From Clostridiales bacterium (lineage in GTDB: Bacteria > Bacillota > Clostridia > Saccharofermentanales > Saccharofermentanaceae), in NCBI GenBank assembly GCA_017617995.1, contig JAFZVE010000038.1, positions 1-64,000 on the forward strand: a stretch of 64,000 nucleotides of DNA. Direction: 5' to 3'. Under the pieces are notes generated by a model. That model was not told the origin of the DNA. It searched no databases and saw only the letters and a list, made by a program, of their open reading frames with translations. Both the position numbers and the translations under genes were made by a program. The number at the start of each line of letters is the position of its first letter. Position 1 is the stretch's first letter. Below are positions 53,611 to 62,071 of the stretch, piece by piece.

Positions 53611-53639
53611 AGTATACCAGCAGTATAATTTTTCAACAA
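53611..53639 (-). promoter_or_regulatory. Promoter for the 45-aa peptide gene
   Basis: On the minus strand: TTGTTG (53634-53639), a 17-base spacer, then TATACT (53611-53616), preceded by TGG as in extended -10 promoters. A 70-75-base leader follows. Confidence 0.6.
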
Positions 53640-53658
53640 ATTATCCACACCGGACGAC

Positions 53659-54114
53659 TCAGTCGTTATAGTACATATACATATATGGCTCGATCTGATT
53701 CTCGATGCACATGAAAACAACAAGCGTTCCGGAACCCGCCGGCCCGACGATTACCCAGGATATAGTTGTCGGCTCCGGGATGAGTTTTTCCCCGGAAAAG
53801 AGCGAGTACTTCTCGATATTGTACTCCGCCACATCGATCTCGTGATGGTTATCACCAAGTTTCAGATGCATCTGGTCGATGATCTCGTTCATATGCTCGG
53901 GCGTATCGATCCGGATCTTCGCTTCGAATCCTTTTCTATTAAACATCGAGCCGTATGCGATATATTTCTCGATCGTGCAATAATCCGGAACCGCATAGCC
54001 GGTCTTTCTTTCGATGACACGTTCCTTACTGTCGAGCACCTTGAAAACGATAAGCACGATGCCCAGGACAAGAAGAACAGAAATAAGAAAAATCGCTCTC
54101 TTGTTATCTTTCAT
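53659..54114 (-). CDS. Small membrane-anchored protein, unknown function
   Basis: Protein of 151 aa: one N-terminal membrane segment (AIFLISVLLVLGIVLIVFKVL), no lipobox, then about 120 residues predicted to lie outside the cell. It has a KIRIDTPEHMNEIIDQ helix and a C-terminal strand-rich part with a string of tyrosine and methionine (PYMYMYY). No family recognised. Its ATG shares a base with the tatD stop (TGATG), so it is translated with metG-tatD. Confidence 0.7.
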   Translation of the reverse strand: MKDNKRAIFLISVLLVLGIVLIVFKVLDSKERVIERKTGYAVPDYCTIEKYIAYGSMFNRKGFEAKIRIDTPEHMNEIIDQMHLKLGDNHHEIDVAEYNIEKYSLFSGEKLIPEPTTISWVIVGPAGSGTLVVFMCIENQIEPYMYMYYND

Positions 54115-54923
54115 CAGGTATCCTTTCCGAAGAGCCTCTGCGCATTCTCTGTCGTGATCCTCGCCATCTCCTCGGCCGGGATCTCCTTGAGGCGCGCCAT
54201 CTCTTCTACCACATACTTTACATAGGCCGGTTCATTCCTCTTCCCGCGCATCGGGACCGGCGCCATATACGGCGAGTCCGTCTCGACCAGGAGCCGGTCG
54301 AGGGGGCACATACGGATGACATCCGGTGCTTTGCGCGCATTCTTAAAGGTGATCGGCCCGTCAAAGCCGAGATAGAAACCCATATCGAGTAGGATCTTCG
54401 CCGTCTCGACCGATCCGGAGAAGCAGTGCATCACACCCGGGACTTCCCGGAGAAGCTTCTGCTTGTGAAGGGACCGGAGCATGAAGAGCATGTCTTCACA
54501 GGCATCACGCTCGTGGATCACAGCCGGAAGGTCATATCGGAACGCCAGGCCCATCTGGTAGATGAAAGCCACCGCCTCGTATGCCGGCGAACAATCCTCG
54601 TAATGGTAGTCCATGCCGATCTCGCCGACAGCTACGATCCCGAGTTCGTCCTTATGCCGGAGCCACTTCTCGAGCTGCATCTTCGCTTCTTCGTCAAAGG
54701 AGCACGCATCTTCCGGATGGACACCGACCATGCATGACAGCTTCACGCCACAATCTTTCTTAGCCTTCCGAAGTTCGAGGGCGATGCCGCTGTCTTCGAT
54801 CGTAGAGCTCGCCAGCATGATGTGTGTCACGCCGGCGTTCTTCGCATTCTCGAGTACCTGATCGATATCTTCCTTATATTCTTCACGCCAGTTCAGATGA
54901 GCATGCGAGTCAAAGATCTCCAT
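54114..54923 (-). CDS. tatD: TatD-family metal-dependent DNase
   Basis: Protein of 269 aa with a TIM-barrel amidohydrolase fold. Metal ligands are visible as FDSHAHLNW, a glutamate in VAVGEIGMDYHYE, AVIHERDA, MHCFSG, and ETDSPYMAPVPMRGKRNEP. TatD enzymes are Mg-dependent 3'-5' exonucleases; this protein is the usual neighbour of metG in Firmicutes and starts 3 bases after it. Confidence 0.94.
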   Translation of the reverse strand: MEIFDSHAHLNWREEYKEDIDQVLENAKNAGVTHIMLASSTIEDSGIALELRKAKKDCGVKLSCMVGVHPEDACSFDEEAKMQLEKWLRHKDELGIVAVGEIGMDYHYEDCSPAYEAVAFIYQMGLAFRYDLPAVIHERDACEDMLFMLRSLHKQKLLREVPGVMHCFSGSVETAKILLDMGFYLGFDGPITFKNARKAPDVIRMCPLDRLLVETDSPYMAPVPMRGKRNEPAYVKYVVEEMARLKEIPAEEMARITTENAQRLFGKDT

Positions 54924-54926
54924 CTC

Positions 54927-56870
54927 TTAGGAAACCTCCGCACCCGGCTCCACGCCTTCCGGCACAGACAGCAGTGCATAGGATCCGTCGGGCTTCTCGG
55001 CACAGAGGATCATGCCGTGGGATTCGAAACCACGGAGTGTTCTCGGTGCGAGGTTGGCGACCCATACGACCATCTTGCCGACCATTTCTTCCGGAGTATA
55101 GTACTGCGCGATACCCGACAGTACCTGCATCTTTCCGTCACCGACATCGAGCTGCATACGCAGAAGCTTATCGGCCTTCGGGACTTTCTCGCACTCGAGG
55201 ACCTTCGCGGCACGAAGCTCAAGCTTCGCAAAATCGTCATAAACGATCTCGTCCTTGTGCTCGAGGACCTTGCCCTGAGCTGCAGCCAGAGCCGCCTCAG
55301 AGATCTTCGCGAGTTCTTCCATTTCCTTATCCATATCCAGACGCGGGAAAAGCACTTCTCCCTTCTGTACTGTGACATTTGCAGCCAGTGCGCCCACCTT
55401 ATCGGATGCATCCCAGGCGCATACGTCCTCGGAAGCGCCGATCTGCTTCCAGATCTCCGGGCAGGTGTTCGGCATTACCGGATAGAGGAGGATCGAGCAC
55501 ATACGGATCGTATCCAGAAGGTTATAAAGGACCGTCGCCAGACGTGTCTTCTTGCTCTCATCCTTTGCCAGTACCCACGGTGCATTCTCATCGATATACT
55601 TGTTCGCACGGGCGATGACCTTGAAGATCTCCGCGAGGGCGTTCGAGATATGCAGGTCGCCGTAGTTCTGCTCGACATACGGACGAAGTGCTTTTACCAT
55701 ATTGAGAAGCTCGTCGTCGAGCGGATCAGCCTCACGCTCTACAGGAAGTGTACCGTCGAAGTACTTGATCGCCATCGCGACGGTTCTGGAAACGAGGTTT
55801 CCGAGGTCGTTGGCGAGGTCGGTATTGATTCTCTGGACCATCTGCTCATTAGAGAACGGGCAGTCTGCGCCGAAAGGCATCTCGCGGAGGAGATGATAAC
55901 GGACAGCATCTACGCCGTAACGGTCAGCGAGGATAAACGGATCGATGACGTTACCTGTGGACTTACCCATCTTCGCACCGCCGAATGTGATCCAGCCGTG
56001 GCCGTAGATATGCTTCGGAAGCGGGATATCCAGAGCCATCAGCATTGCCGGCCAGATGAGGGAATGGAAACGGATGATCTCCTTGGCCATGACGTGGATG
56101 TCAGCCGGCCAGTACTTCTCGAAATCGTTATATGTCGAGTTACCGTAACCGAGGGCCGTGATATAGTTGCTGAGCGCGTCGATCCATACGTATACAACGT
56201 GCTTCTCATCGAAGGATACCGGGATGCCCCACTTAAAGCTCGTTCTGGAAACGCACAAGTCCTCGAGACCCGGCTTGATGAAGTTGTTGATCATCTCGTT
56301 AACACGGGACTTCGGCTCGAGGAAATTTCTCTCCTCGTCAAGAAGCAGTGCTTCGAGCTTTTCACTGAACTCGGAAAGCTTAAAGAAGTAAGCCTCTTCT
56401 TCTGCATCGACGACTTCACGTCCGCAGTCCGGGCACTTGCCGTCTTTCAGCTGACTCTCGGTCCAGAAAGACTCGCATGGTGTGCAGTACTTGCCCACAT
56501 ATTTGCTCTTATAGATGTATCCTCTGTCATAAAGTTCCTTAAAAATCTTCTGTACAGACTCCACATGATACGGATCCGTGGTCCGGATGAAACGGTCATA
56601 GGTGATGTCGAGGCGTTCCCAAAGTTTCTTGAAGTTTGCGACGATCTCGTCCACATACTGTTGCGGCGTCACGCCCGCTTCCAGCGCCTTCTTCTCGATC
56701 TTCTGTCCGTGCTCGTCCGTACCGGTCAGGAACATGACATCGTAGCCCTGCATTCGCTTAAATCTGGAGACCACGTCGCACGCAAGTGTGGTGTAGCAGT
56801 GTCCCACATGGGGATTGCCCGACGGGTAATAGATGGGCGTAGTGATGTAAAACTTTTCTTTATTGCACAT
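54927..56870 (-). CDS. metG: Methionyl-tRNA synthetase
   Basis: Class I synthetase of 647 aa. The HIGH equivalent is PHVGH (residues 19-23), the KMSKS equivalent is KMGKS, and two CxxC pairs (CTPC, CPDC) form a zinc knuckle. The C-terminal 110 residues are an EMAP/Trbp111-like tRNA-binding domain (FAKLELRAAKVLECEKVPKADKLL). AGGAGG lies 12 bases before the ATG. The leader is only about 34 bases, with no T-box or S-box. Confidence 0.97.
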   Translation of the reverse strand: MCNKEKFYITTPIYYPSGNPHVGHCYTTLACDVVSRFKRMQGYDVMFLTGTDEHGQKIEKKALEAGVTPQQYVDEIVANFKKLWERLDITYDRFIRTTDPYHVESVQKIFKELYDRGYIYKSKYVGKYCTPCESFWTESQLKDGKCPDCGREVVDAEEEAYFFKLSEFSEKLEALLLDEERNFLEPKSRVNEMINNFIKPGLEDLCVSRTSFKWGIPVSFDEKHVVYVWIDALSNYITALGYGNSTYNDFEKYWPADIHVMAKEIIRFHSLIWPAMLMALDIPLPKHIYGHGWITFGGAKMGKSTGNVIDPFILADRYGVDAVRYHLLREMPFGADCPFSNEQMVQRINTDLANDLGNLVSRTVAMAIKYFDGTLPVEREADPLDDELLNMVKALRPYVEQNYGDLHISNALAEIFKVIARANKYIDENAPWVLAKDESKKTRLATVLYNLLDTIRMCSILLYPVMPNTCPEIWKQIGASEDVCAWDASDKVGALAANVTVQKGEVLFPRLDMDKEMEELAKISEAALAAAQGKVLEHKDEIVYDDFAKLELRAAKVLECEKVPKADKLLRMQLDVGDGKMQVLSGIAQYYTPEEMVGKMVVWVANLAPRTLRGFESHGMILCAEKPDGSYALLSVPEGVEPGAEVS

Positions 56871-56910
56871 AGTTTTATGCGCCTCCTTCTTTTGCTGAAT
56901 GCATTTAATG

Positions 56911-56940
56911 ATTATAGCAACTTTATATAGTAAAAATCAA
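56911..56940 (-). promoter_or_regulatory. metG promoter
   Basis: On the minus strand: TTGATT (56935-56940), an 18-base spacer, then TATAAT (56911-56916), followed by a short leader. Confidence 0.7.
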
Positions 56941-56948
56941 TGAATATA

Positions 56949-57036
56949 AGAAATTAAACGAACAGTATAGACGGCTCCTCCGTTCTGACTCCAGGAAAGG
57001 CAGTCGAGAGGCGGCTGATCCGCTGCTGTTCGTTTT
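56949..57036 (-). terminator. Branched terminator after the lipoprotein gene
   Basis: On the minus strand AAACGAACAG (57026-57035) pairs perfectly with CTGTTCGTTT (56956-56965), with TTTAATTTCTT after it. The 60-base loop contains two further hairpins, GCGG/CCGC and ACGG/CCGT, so the structure would be a three-way junction. Confidence 0.75.
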
Positions 57037-57047
57037 CAAGCATGTAC

Positions 57048-57866
57048 TTATCTATTCGGGATATGCAGTTCTTTCTCCATATCCTGATTCAGAAGATCCG
57101 TAAGCTCGTCCTGATCGATATCCTGCAGATGCCCGATCACGACACACTCCGTCGTATGCGGCGCATACACGATCGCAAAGGTAATCCGCGTCTCTTTTTC
57201 TTCTCCGTCCTCGGTTATGTACGTGGTTGTCTTGTTACAGCAGATCAGATCTCCGGGCACCACTTCAACGGTCTGTATTTCCTCGTCGGAAAACGATCTA
57301 TCCAACCAGGCGCCTTTCTCATTGCCGTCAACATCCTTCATGTATCCGAGGCTCTGATTACAGCTCTTCTCCCCGAAGAAAAGTTCAGCAGATTCATTCT
57401 TTTCCACTTTGACCAGGATCTCCCGATCTCCGATGACCAGGACAGGCATCTTCTTCGGATCCTCGCGGTCTTCATCTTTCGTGATCGTGACTTTCAGATC
57501 GTCGTCTACTGTGATGATGTAATACGTAGTGGAATCGAGATCACCATGAAAGTATTCCTCAACGGTCAGCGAGGTCGTTCCGGATTTCTTTCCCGTAAAA
57601 ATGTAAGTGCGGGTAGAGCTTCCGCCTTTCGCACCTTTCTCACTATTACTTTTTTCTTTAGTAGTATACTCGACGAGAGATTCGTCATCTATGGTCATCA
57701 CAATCTCATTTCCTCCGTCACGCATGATGCTGTATGACAACGTCGCCGCTTTCGGATCTTCCTCCATGTCATCCTCCCCCTTCTTTGCGTGGCATGCTGC
57801 CATAAAACCAAAAAACGATACCAGCATAAGCAGAACTCCTACCAGTCTCAGTCTCTTATGTCCCAT
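57048..57866 (-). CDS. Lipoprotein, unknown function
   Basis: Protein of 272 aa. A basic start (MGHKRLRL) and hydrophobic segment lead to a lipobox FMAAC (cysteine 25), so it should be lipid-anchored by Lgt. The mature part is charged and strand-rich, with about 30 acidic residues in the first 120 and no recognised domain; a Bacterial-Ig-like or beta-sandwich fold is possible. The ATG at 57866 overlaps the end of the glycerophosphotransferase gene and has AAGGACAAAGAG upstream; an in-frame ATG 27 bases earlier only adds basic residues. Coupling to the envelope-polymer genes suggests a surface role. Confidence 0.75.
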   Translation of the reverse strand: MGHKRLRLVGVLLMLVSFFGFMAACHAKKGEDDMEEDPKAATLSYSIMRDGGNEIVMTIDDESLVEYTTKEKSNSEKGAKGGSSTRTYIFTGKKSGTTSLTVEEYFHGDLDSTTYYIITVDDDLKVTITKDEDREDPKKMPVLVIGDREILVKVEKNESAELFFGEKSCNQSLGYMKDVDGNEKGAWLDRSFSDEEIQTVEVVPGDLICCNKTTTYITEDGEEKETRITFAIVYAPHTTECVVIGHLQDIDQDELTDLLNQDMEKELHIPNR

Positions 57867-59163
57867 TCTCTTTGTCCTTCCCTTCTTTCTCATTCATCTT
57901 ATCCACACTCTTGTCTTCTTTGGTCAGTTCTTGATGCTTTTTCTCAATATAGTCCACTACCTTCTCTGCCCCATGTCCGATATTACACCAGGTTTCCTGA
58001 CGGACACGATCACGTTCTTGAGCATCATTAGCTGAGTTGGTATCGTTCAGGCAATCTTCGATCAGCGCTCCGATACTCTCCAGATTCTCTCTGGTGAGTT
58101 TACGTCCGATTCTCGGCAGAACAGAAAAAGACCACAATTCTTCATCCAGCCAGGCATTGTCATATGGCGAACTGTCGAAGTTTTCAGGTTCAGTATAGAT
58201 AACCGGTTTGTCATATACAAGCGAGAAATCAAAGAGCACACCCGAGAATTCCGATATCAGGATATCCGCTTCATTCAACACGTCGAAATTGTCCGCGTCA
58301 CGATTCCAACTCAGTCGATCCGTCTCAGGGAACTTCTCCATGAGATGGTCCATCAGCTCTTTTTCGGATACAAAAGACTGAGGGTGCGGTCTGATGATGA
58401 TCTTGTATGGAGTCCGGAGAAGATACTCTATGATTGAATCACCATATACGCTCAGGATTCCGGATTTGCCCCATGTCGGTGCGAGAAGCACAACCGGTTC
58501 TTTATTCGGTTGTTTCCTGACGCCACTTTGATCCAGACGTTCCTTCATCTTGTCCATATAAGGGATGCCGGCAAAAACCAGTTCTTTTTCCGCTGTACCG
58601 CGAAGTTTTTCCAGCTTTCGGATCCTGTCCGCCTGATGCTGTCCCGAAAGAAGAACCGCATCGTAGTAAACCAGACCAAACATCCTGTACGAATCAATAT
58701 CTGCTGCCATATGCGGAATATGTACATACCAGGATACCGTTTTCGAACGCTTCCACTGATATACATTCAGACCCGGAGTCGTTGCAAGAACAATATCCGC
58801 GTTAAGAATATTCATCTTCGCAAGCGCACGGTTTCCTTCTCCGATGAATCGCGGCTTAACAAATACATAGTCCGCGGCAAAGACCGGATCATCTTCACTT
58901 GCCGTCAAATAGTGTACTTCTATCTTTCTCTTTTCAAACTCATCACAGATCGGACGAAAGTAAGTCCAGTATCTCTTTCCTTCCGAGAAGATACATATGG
59001 GCATCTTGCCGGAAGACTTCCCTCCACTGCCGCCATGAAGAAGAAAACCGAGTTTGATGATCAGGAGTCGCAGAGCAAAAACAACCACACCGGCAATGCC
59101 TATGATAATTGAAAAGAGCATGCTGCCCGTTCCTGGATCTATGTATAGCACTCCGCGAATCAT
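57856..59163 (-). CDS. CDP-glycerol glycerophosphotransferase-family protein (TagB/TagF-like)
   Basis: Protein of 435 aa. An N-terminal membrane segment (SIIIGIAGVVVFALRLLIIKLGFLL) is followed by a GT-B-like domain with TPGLNVYQWKRSKTVSWYVHIPH, LLAPTWGKSG, IIRPHPQSF (conserved HP motif), SWNRDADNFDVLNEADILISEFSGVLFDFS and PVIYTEP, the C-terminal pattern of the TagB/TagF family. Such enzymes transfer glycerol phosphate (or a related polyol phosphate) from the CDP-activated donor. It starts 15 bases after the YidC/sulfatase fusion. The exact acceptor cannot be told. A charged tail ends the protein. Confidence 0.85.
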   Translation of the reverse strand: MIRGVLYIDPGTGSMLFSIIIGIAGVVVFALRLLIIKLGFLLHGGSGGKSSGKMPICIFSEGKRYWTYFRPICDEFEKRKIEVHYLTASEDDPVFAADYVFVKPRFIGEGNRALAKMNILNADIVLATTPGLNVYQWKRSKTVSWYVHIPHMAADIDSYRMFGLVYYDAVLLSGQHQADRIRKLEKLRGTAEKELVFAGIPYMDKMKERLDQSGVRKQPNKEPVVLLAPTWGKSGILSVYGDSIIEYLLRTPYKIIIRPHPQSFVSEKELMDHLMEKFPETDRLSWNRDADNFDVLNEADILISEFSGVLFDFSLVYDKPVIYTEPENFDSSPYDNAWLDEELWSFSVLPRIGRKLTRENLESIGALIEDCLNDTNSANDAQERDRVRQETWCNIGHGAEKVVDYIEKKHQELTKEDKSVDKMNEKEGKDKENGT

Positions 59164-59178
59164 ATTCCGTTCCTCTTC

Positions 59179-61824
59179 TCAACCCTTGTACTCATAAAAG
59201 TCCCAATTATCATCTTCAAAGATATTATCCTTCACCGATATCCATACTTCATCCGGATCTTCAAACCGTGTTCCGTTATTTGTCACCGTACTCTTCTCAT
59301 TTGAGACGTATATATGCATCTCTCCGGATTTGTCACTTCTGATCGGATTTTGTGTGAACGGGTTAACCGGATTCTCAACGAGTCCGAGAAGTGCCAGATA
59401 CGGGGTGTCCGCATTGGTCATAAACTCGTATGAGGTTGAAAAATCCGTACTGTTAAAATCCTTCACCATCAGGATCGGATTCACCGCCTGGGCACTGAAA
59501 TTCCAGTCTTTGATCATCATATCATCGAATTCCTGCTGCAGATTTCCGTGATCCGCAACAATGATGATACGGGTATTATCGTAGAGATCATTCTCGCGAA
59601 GATAATCGAAAAACTTACCCAGTTCGATACAAGCTGCAACATTTGTCTGATAGTTTGCATACGTCAGTGCCGGGCAGTTCTTATCGATATGCAGTTCCAC
59701 GCCATCCACAATAAACCTATCTTTATGCGCTTCATCGAATTCCGTATTGTTCACCAATTCAGCCGGCATATACTCCGGTTCCTGCAAAAGACATGCATCA
59801 TGCGTCACGCCGCTCGAGAACATAAAGAAGCAATTCTGATCATCCTGACGAATCTCGACCACATCAGACAAAGCAGCCAGTGCCAGATAATTCGAATAGT
59901 ATGTCTCATATATTCCGATCTGCGTATGTTCAGTCAAAGAATCGATCACATTTCCGATCTGTGTATCGCGGCCGAAATAATTGTCTATCTGTGTATATGA
60001 ACCACTCGCATAAAGTGCACTCTGACAGAAGTAAGGCATCGACTTCATAAATCCATAGCAGAACAGATTCCGGTTAAGACGGTTCTCAAAATCTTCGCCG
60101 ACCTCTACAAAGAGTTCACTGGAACTATTAAACACTCCCGACATATTGTATGCGTGGATCCGCTCATCGTTATCATAGATTCCCGTATCCGCGATCCATT
60201 GATAATTGGCATATGTAGGATCGCCAACCGTTACTTCCCAACCGTTATCCGCAAAGATGGTAGGAAGGACACGAAGTGATTCATTATGCTTATCCACCAG
60301 CAGTTCATCGGAACGGGCATTCAGTTCTTCCGGCGTATAGTCATAGCCTCCGAAAACGGCAGGCGAAGCATGATTCGTATACAAGCCGAAAGATGCCGTA
60401 TTGGGATAATACGTAAAGCCGTCAAACTGCTTCGCGACATCCGGTCTCTCGTTAAAGACATACGGCAGATACTGCGCCATCATGCGGTCCATCATGATCA
60501 CCACCACATTTTGTCCCTCGGTAGACAAAGGCACCATCACATCTTCCGCCGTATTGGCATATTCATACGAGAAGTCCGCAAGTAGCGACTCAATGAGTCT
60601 GACATTCAGAAAAAAGATCGTGGATATGGCTACAATGGTAACCACCAGGAAGACTTTTACGTATTTTGAGAAGCGATTAACAACAAAGACGCAAACGGCG
60701 ATCACGGCGATATCGGCCAGAAGATTCAATACCGTATCCGAGATTTTATAGCGCATCGGGTTTTCGTAGATAAGTTTCTCCGATAAAAGACCGAAGTTCT
60801 TATTAAACACAAAATAATTCATAACGCATACGAACGCGGCCGAGGCCATGATATACGAAGCAATGCTTGCCATCTTATTCCTCATGATATAAAGGAAAAG
60901 CGGAATCCATATCAGGAACAGCCCGACCGCATTAAGGAAACTGCTGACCATGTAGAGTGCAGGATCATAGGGATCACTGATAAACCAATTAATCATCTCC
61001 AGAGGATTCTGCGAAACTACATCAGAAGGAATCCAAAGACCGGTAGCAATAGCAAGCACAGCACCGGAGAGAAAAATCATACCCATGTCCATCCCGGGCT
61101 TTTTGGAGGATTCCGACGTCTTCTCTTCCTTCGCTTCTTCATTACTATGCTGTCGCAATTTCGACACGATATTCTTGCCCAAAGAGAAAAGATTGTTGAG
61201 CGTCCAATAGAAGACAAGACCGGAAGGAGAATCGTAAAGAAGTACAAGGAATACAAGCGCCACCAGGATCAGCTTAATTTTATCCTTGATCTGCCCCTTC
61301 TCGGAATAAACAAATCCCGCGGCAATGTTAATCAATGTCATAAAAATGGGAAGGAAGTTGAGACTAAGGGTTCCCAGTTTTATCAGTCCATCCGGACTTC
61401 CCAGATCCCGGATCGGTCCCATCGATATTCCCTGGAGCAGTTTCATCCCCGACAGGAAACGATAGGCCGCGATAAAAAACGGAATCTGAAGGAATAACGA
61501 TATGGATTCCTTAAACACATCTGTTACTTTGTAGTCGTTGATCCTGTTATACGTCTGCAGCATCATGACACGTTCATTTCCCTTGAACGTCTTCTTGATG
61601 TGGTCCGTCCATTTCTTCATCCGTTTCTTCTTTTCTTTCTGCTCTTTTTCGATCTTATCCGCTTGGAAATACAATGGCAGAAGAAGAAGATTTACGACAA
61701 GGCTCAGCGCAACAATAGATAAGCCTACATGGTTCGAAAACTTATAGGAAAAGAAGAAAATGACTTCAAAAAGAAGTTCCAGAGGCGCGACCAAACAGGC
61801 AAAAACACAATCAAGAAAAGTCAT
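59179..61824 (-). CDS. Fusion of YidC/Oxa1-like domain to sulfatase-like (LtaS-type) domain
   Basis: One 881-aa protein. Residues 1-225 match YidC/Oxa1: GLSIVALSLVVNLLLLPLYF, a charged cytoplasmic loop (DKIEKEQKEKKKRMKKW), SISLFLQIPFFIAAYRFL, and YDSPSGLVFYWTLNNLFSL. About 245-410 are further membrane segments. Residues 435 to about 830 are an alkaline-phosphatase-superfamily domain: VVVIMMDRMM (metal Asp 446), the TNHASPAVFGGYDYTP region (483-497, where the nucleophile Thr or Ser is expected), and IIIVADHGN. The arginine of YidC TM1 (VRLLLLPL-type motif) is Asn45 here. It leads the cassette with the glycerophosphotransferase. The ATG at 61824 follows an in-frame TAA but has only a weak ribosome-binding site. 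An LtaS-like phosphoglycerol transferase is the best guess. Confidence 0.85.
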   Translation of the reverse strand: MTFLDCVFACLVAPLELLFEVIFFFSYKFSNHVGLSIVALSLVVNLLLLPLYFQADKIEKEQKEKKKRMKKWTDHIKKTFKGNERVMMLQTYNRINDYKVTDVFKESISLFLQIPFFIAAYRFLSGMKLLQGISMGPIRDLGSPDGLIKLGTLSLNFLPIFMTLINIAAGFVYSEKGQIKDKIKLILVALVFLVLLYDSPSGLVFYWTLNNLFSLGKNIVSKLRQHSNEEAKEEKTSESSKKPGMDMGMIFLSGAVLAIATGLWIPSDVVSQNPLEMINWFISDPYDPALYMVSSFLNAVGLFLIWIPLFLYIMRNKMASIASYIMASAAFVCVMNYFVFNKNFGLLSEKLIYENPMRYKISDTVLNLLADIAVIAVCVFVVNRFSKYVKVFLVVTIVAISTIFFLNVRLIESLLADFSYEYANTAEDVMVPLSTEGQNVVVIMMDRMMAQYLPYVFNERPDVAKQFDGFTYYPNTASFGLYTNHASPAVFGGYDYTPEELNARSDELLVDKHNESLRVLPTIFADNGWEVTVGDPTYANYQWIADTGIYDNDERIHAYNMSGVFNSSSELFVEVGEDFENRLNRNLFCYGFMKSMPYFCQSALYASGSYTQIDNYFGRDTQIGNVIDSLTEHTQIGIYETYYSNYLALAALSDVVEIRQDDQNCFFMFSSGVTHDACLLQEPEYMPAELVNNTEFDEAHKDRFIVDGVELHIDKNCPALTYANYQTNVAACIELGKFFDYLRENDLYDNTRIIIVADHGNLQQEFDDMMIKDWNFSAQAVNPILMVKDFNSTDFSTSYEFMTNADTPYLALLGLVENPVNPFTQNPIRSDKSGEMHIYVSNEKSTVTNNGTRFEDPDEVWISVKDNIFEDDNWDFYEYKG

Positions 61825-62071
61825 TTATGAGACACACCGCGTACTGATCCAGTAAGCCGGATCTTCATCCGGACACTTTCAGAAGATTGACCCCTTTCCC
61901 ACTCAATCAAGCCCCAAACAGGCAAAGATATTATATCACAGTTTCCTCATATAGAAGTGGATGCGCCGATCGCAGGCATGAACGATGAAAGTGAAGCATC
62001 CATCACATTTTCCTCAGAATATGATAAGATTGACGTACTTACTTAAGATTATTCCGTAAGGAGACTTGCGT
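61825..62071. other. Divergent intergenic region
   Basis: No gene seen. On the minus strand TGATATAAT (61930-61938) is an extended -10 and would give a leader of about 100 bases, containing a CCGGAT/ATCCGG hairpin (61857-61872), for the YidC/sulfatase gene; its -35 is poor. On the plus strand there is no clear sigma-A promoter. A TATGATA near 62.02 kb with GCATC about 17 bases before it might be a forespore (SigG-like) promoter, but the match is weak. Confidence 0.4.

Noticed and set aside
53640..53670. ACGAC/GTCGT hairpin at the end of the 53.7-kb gene
   Set aside because: Only 5 bp and no T-run.
54822..56930. 702-codon open frame on the plus strand
   Set aside because: Antisense to metG; its composition mirrors metG and it matches no family.
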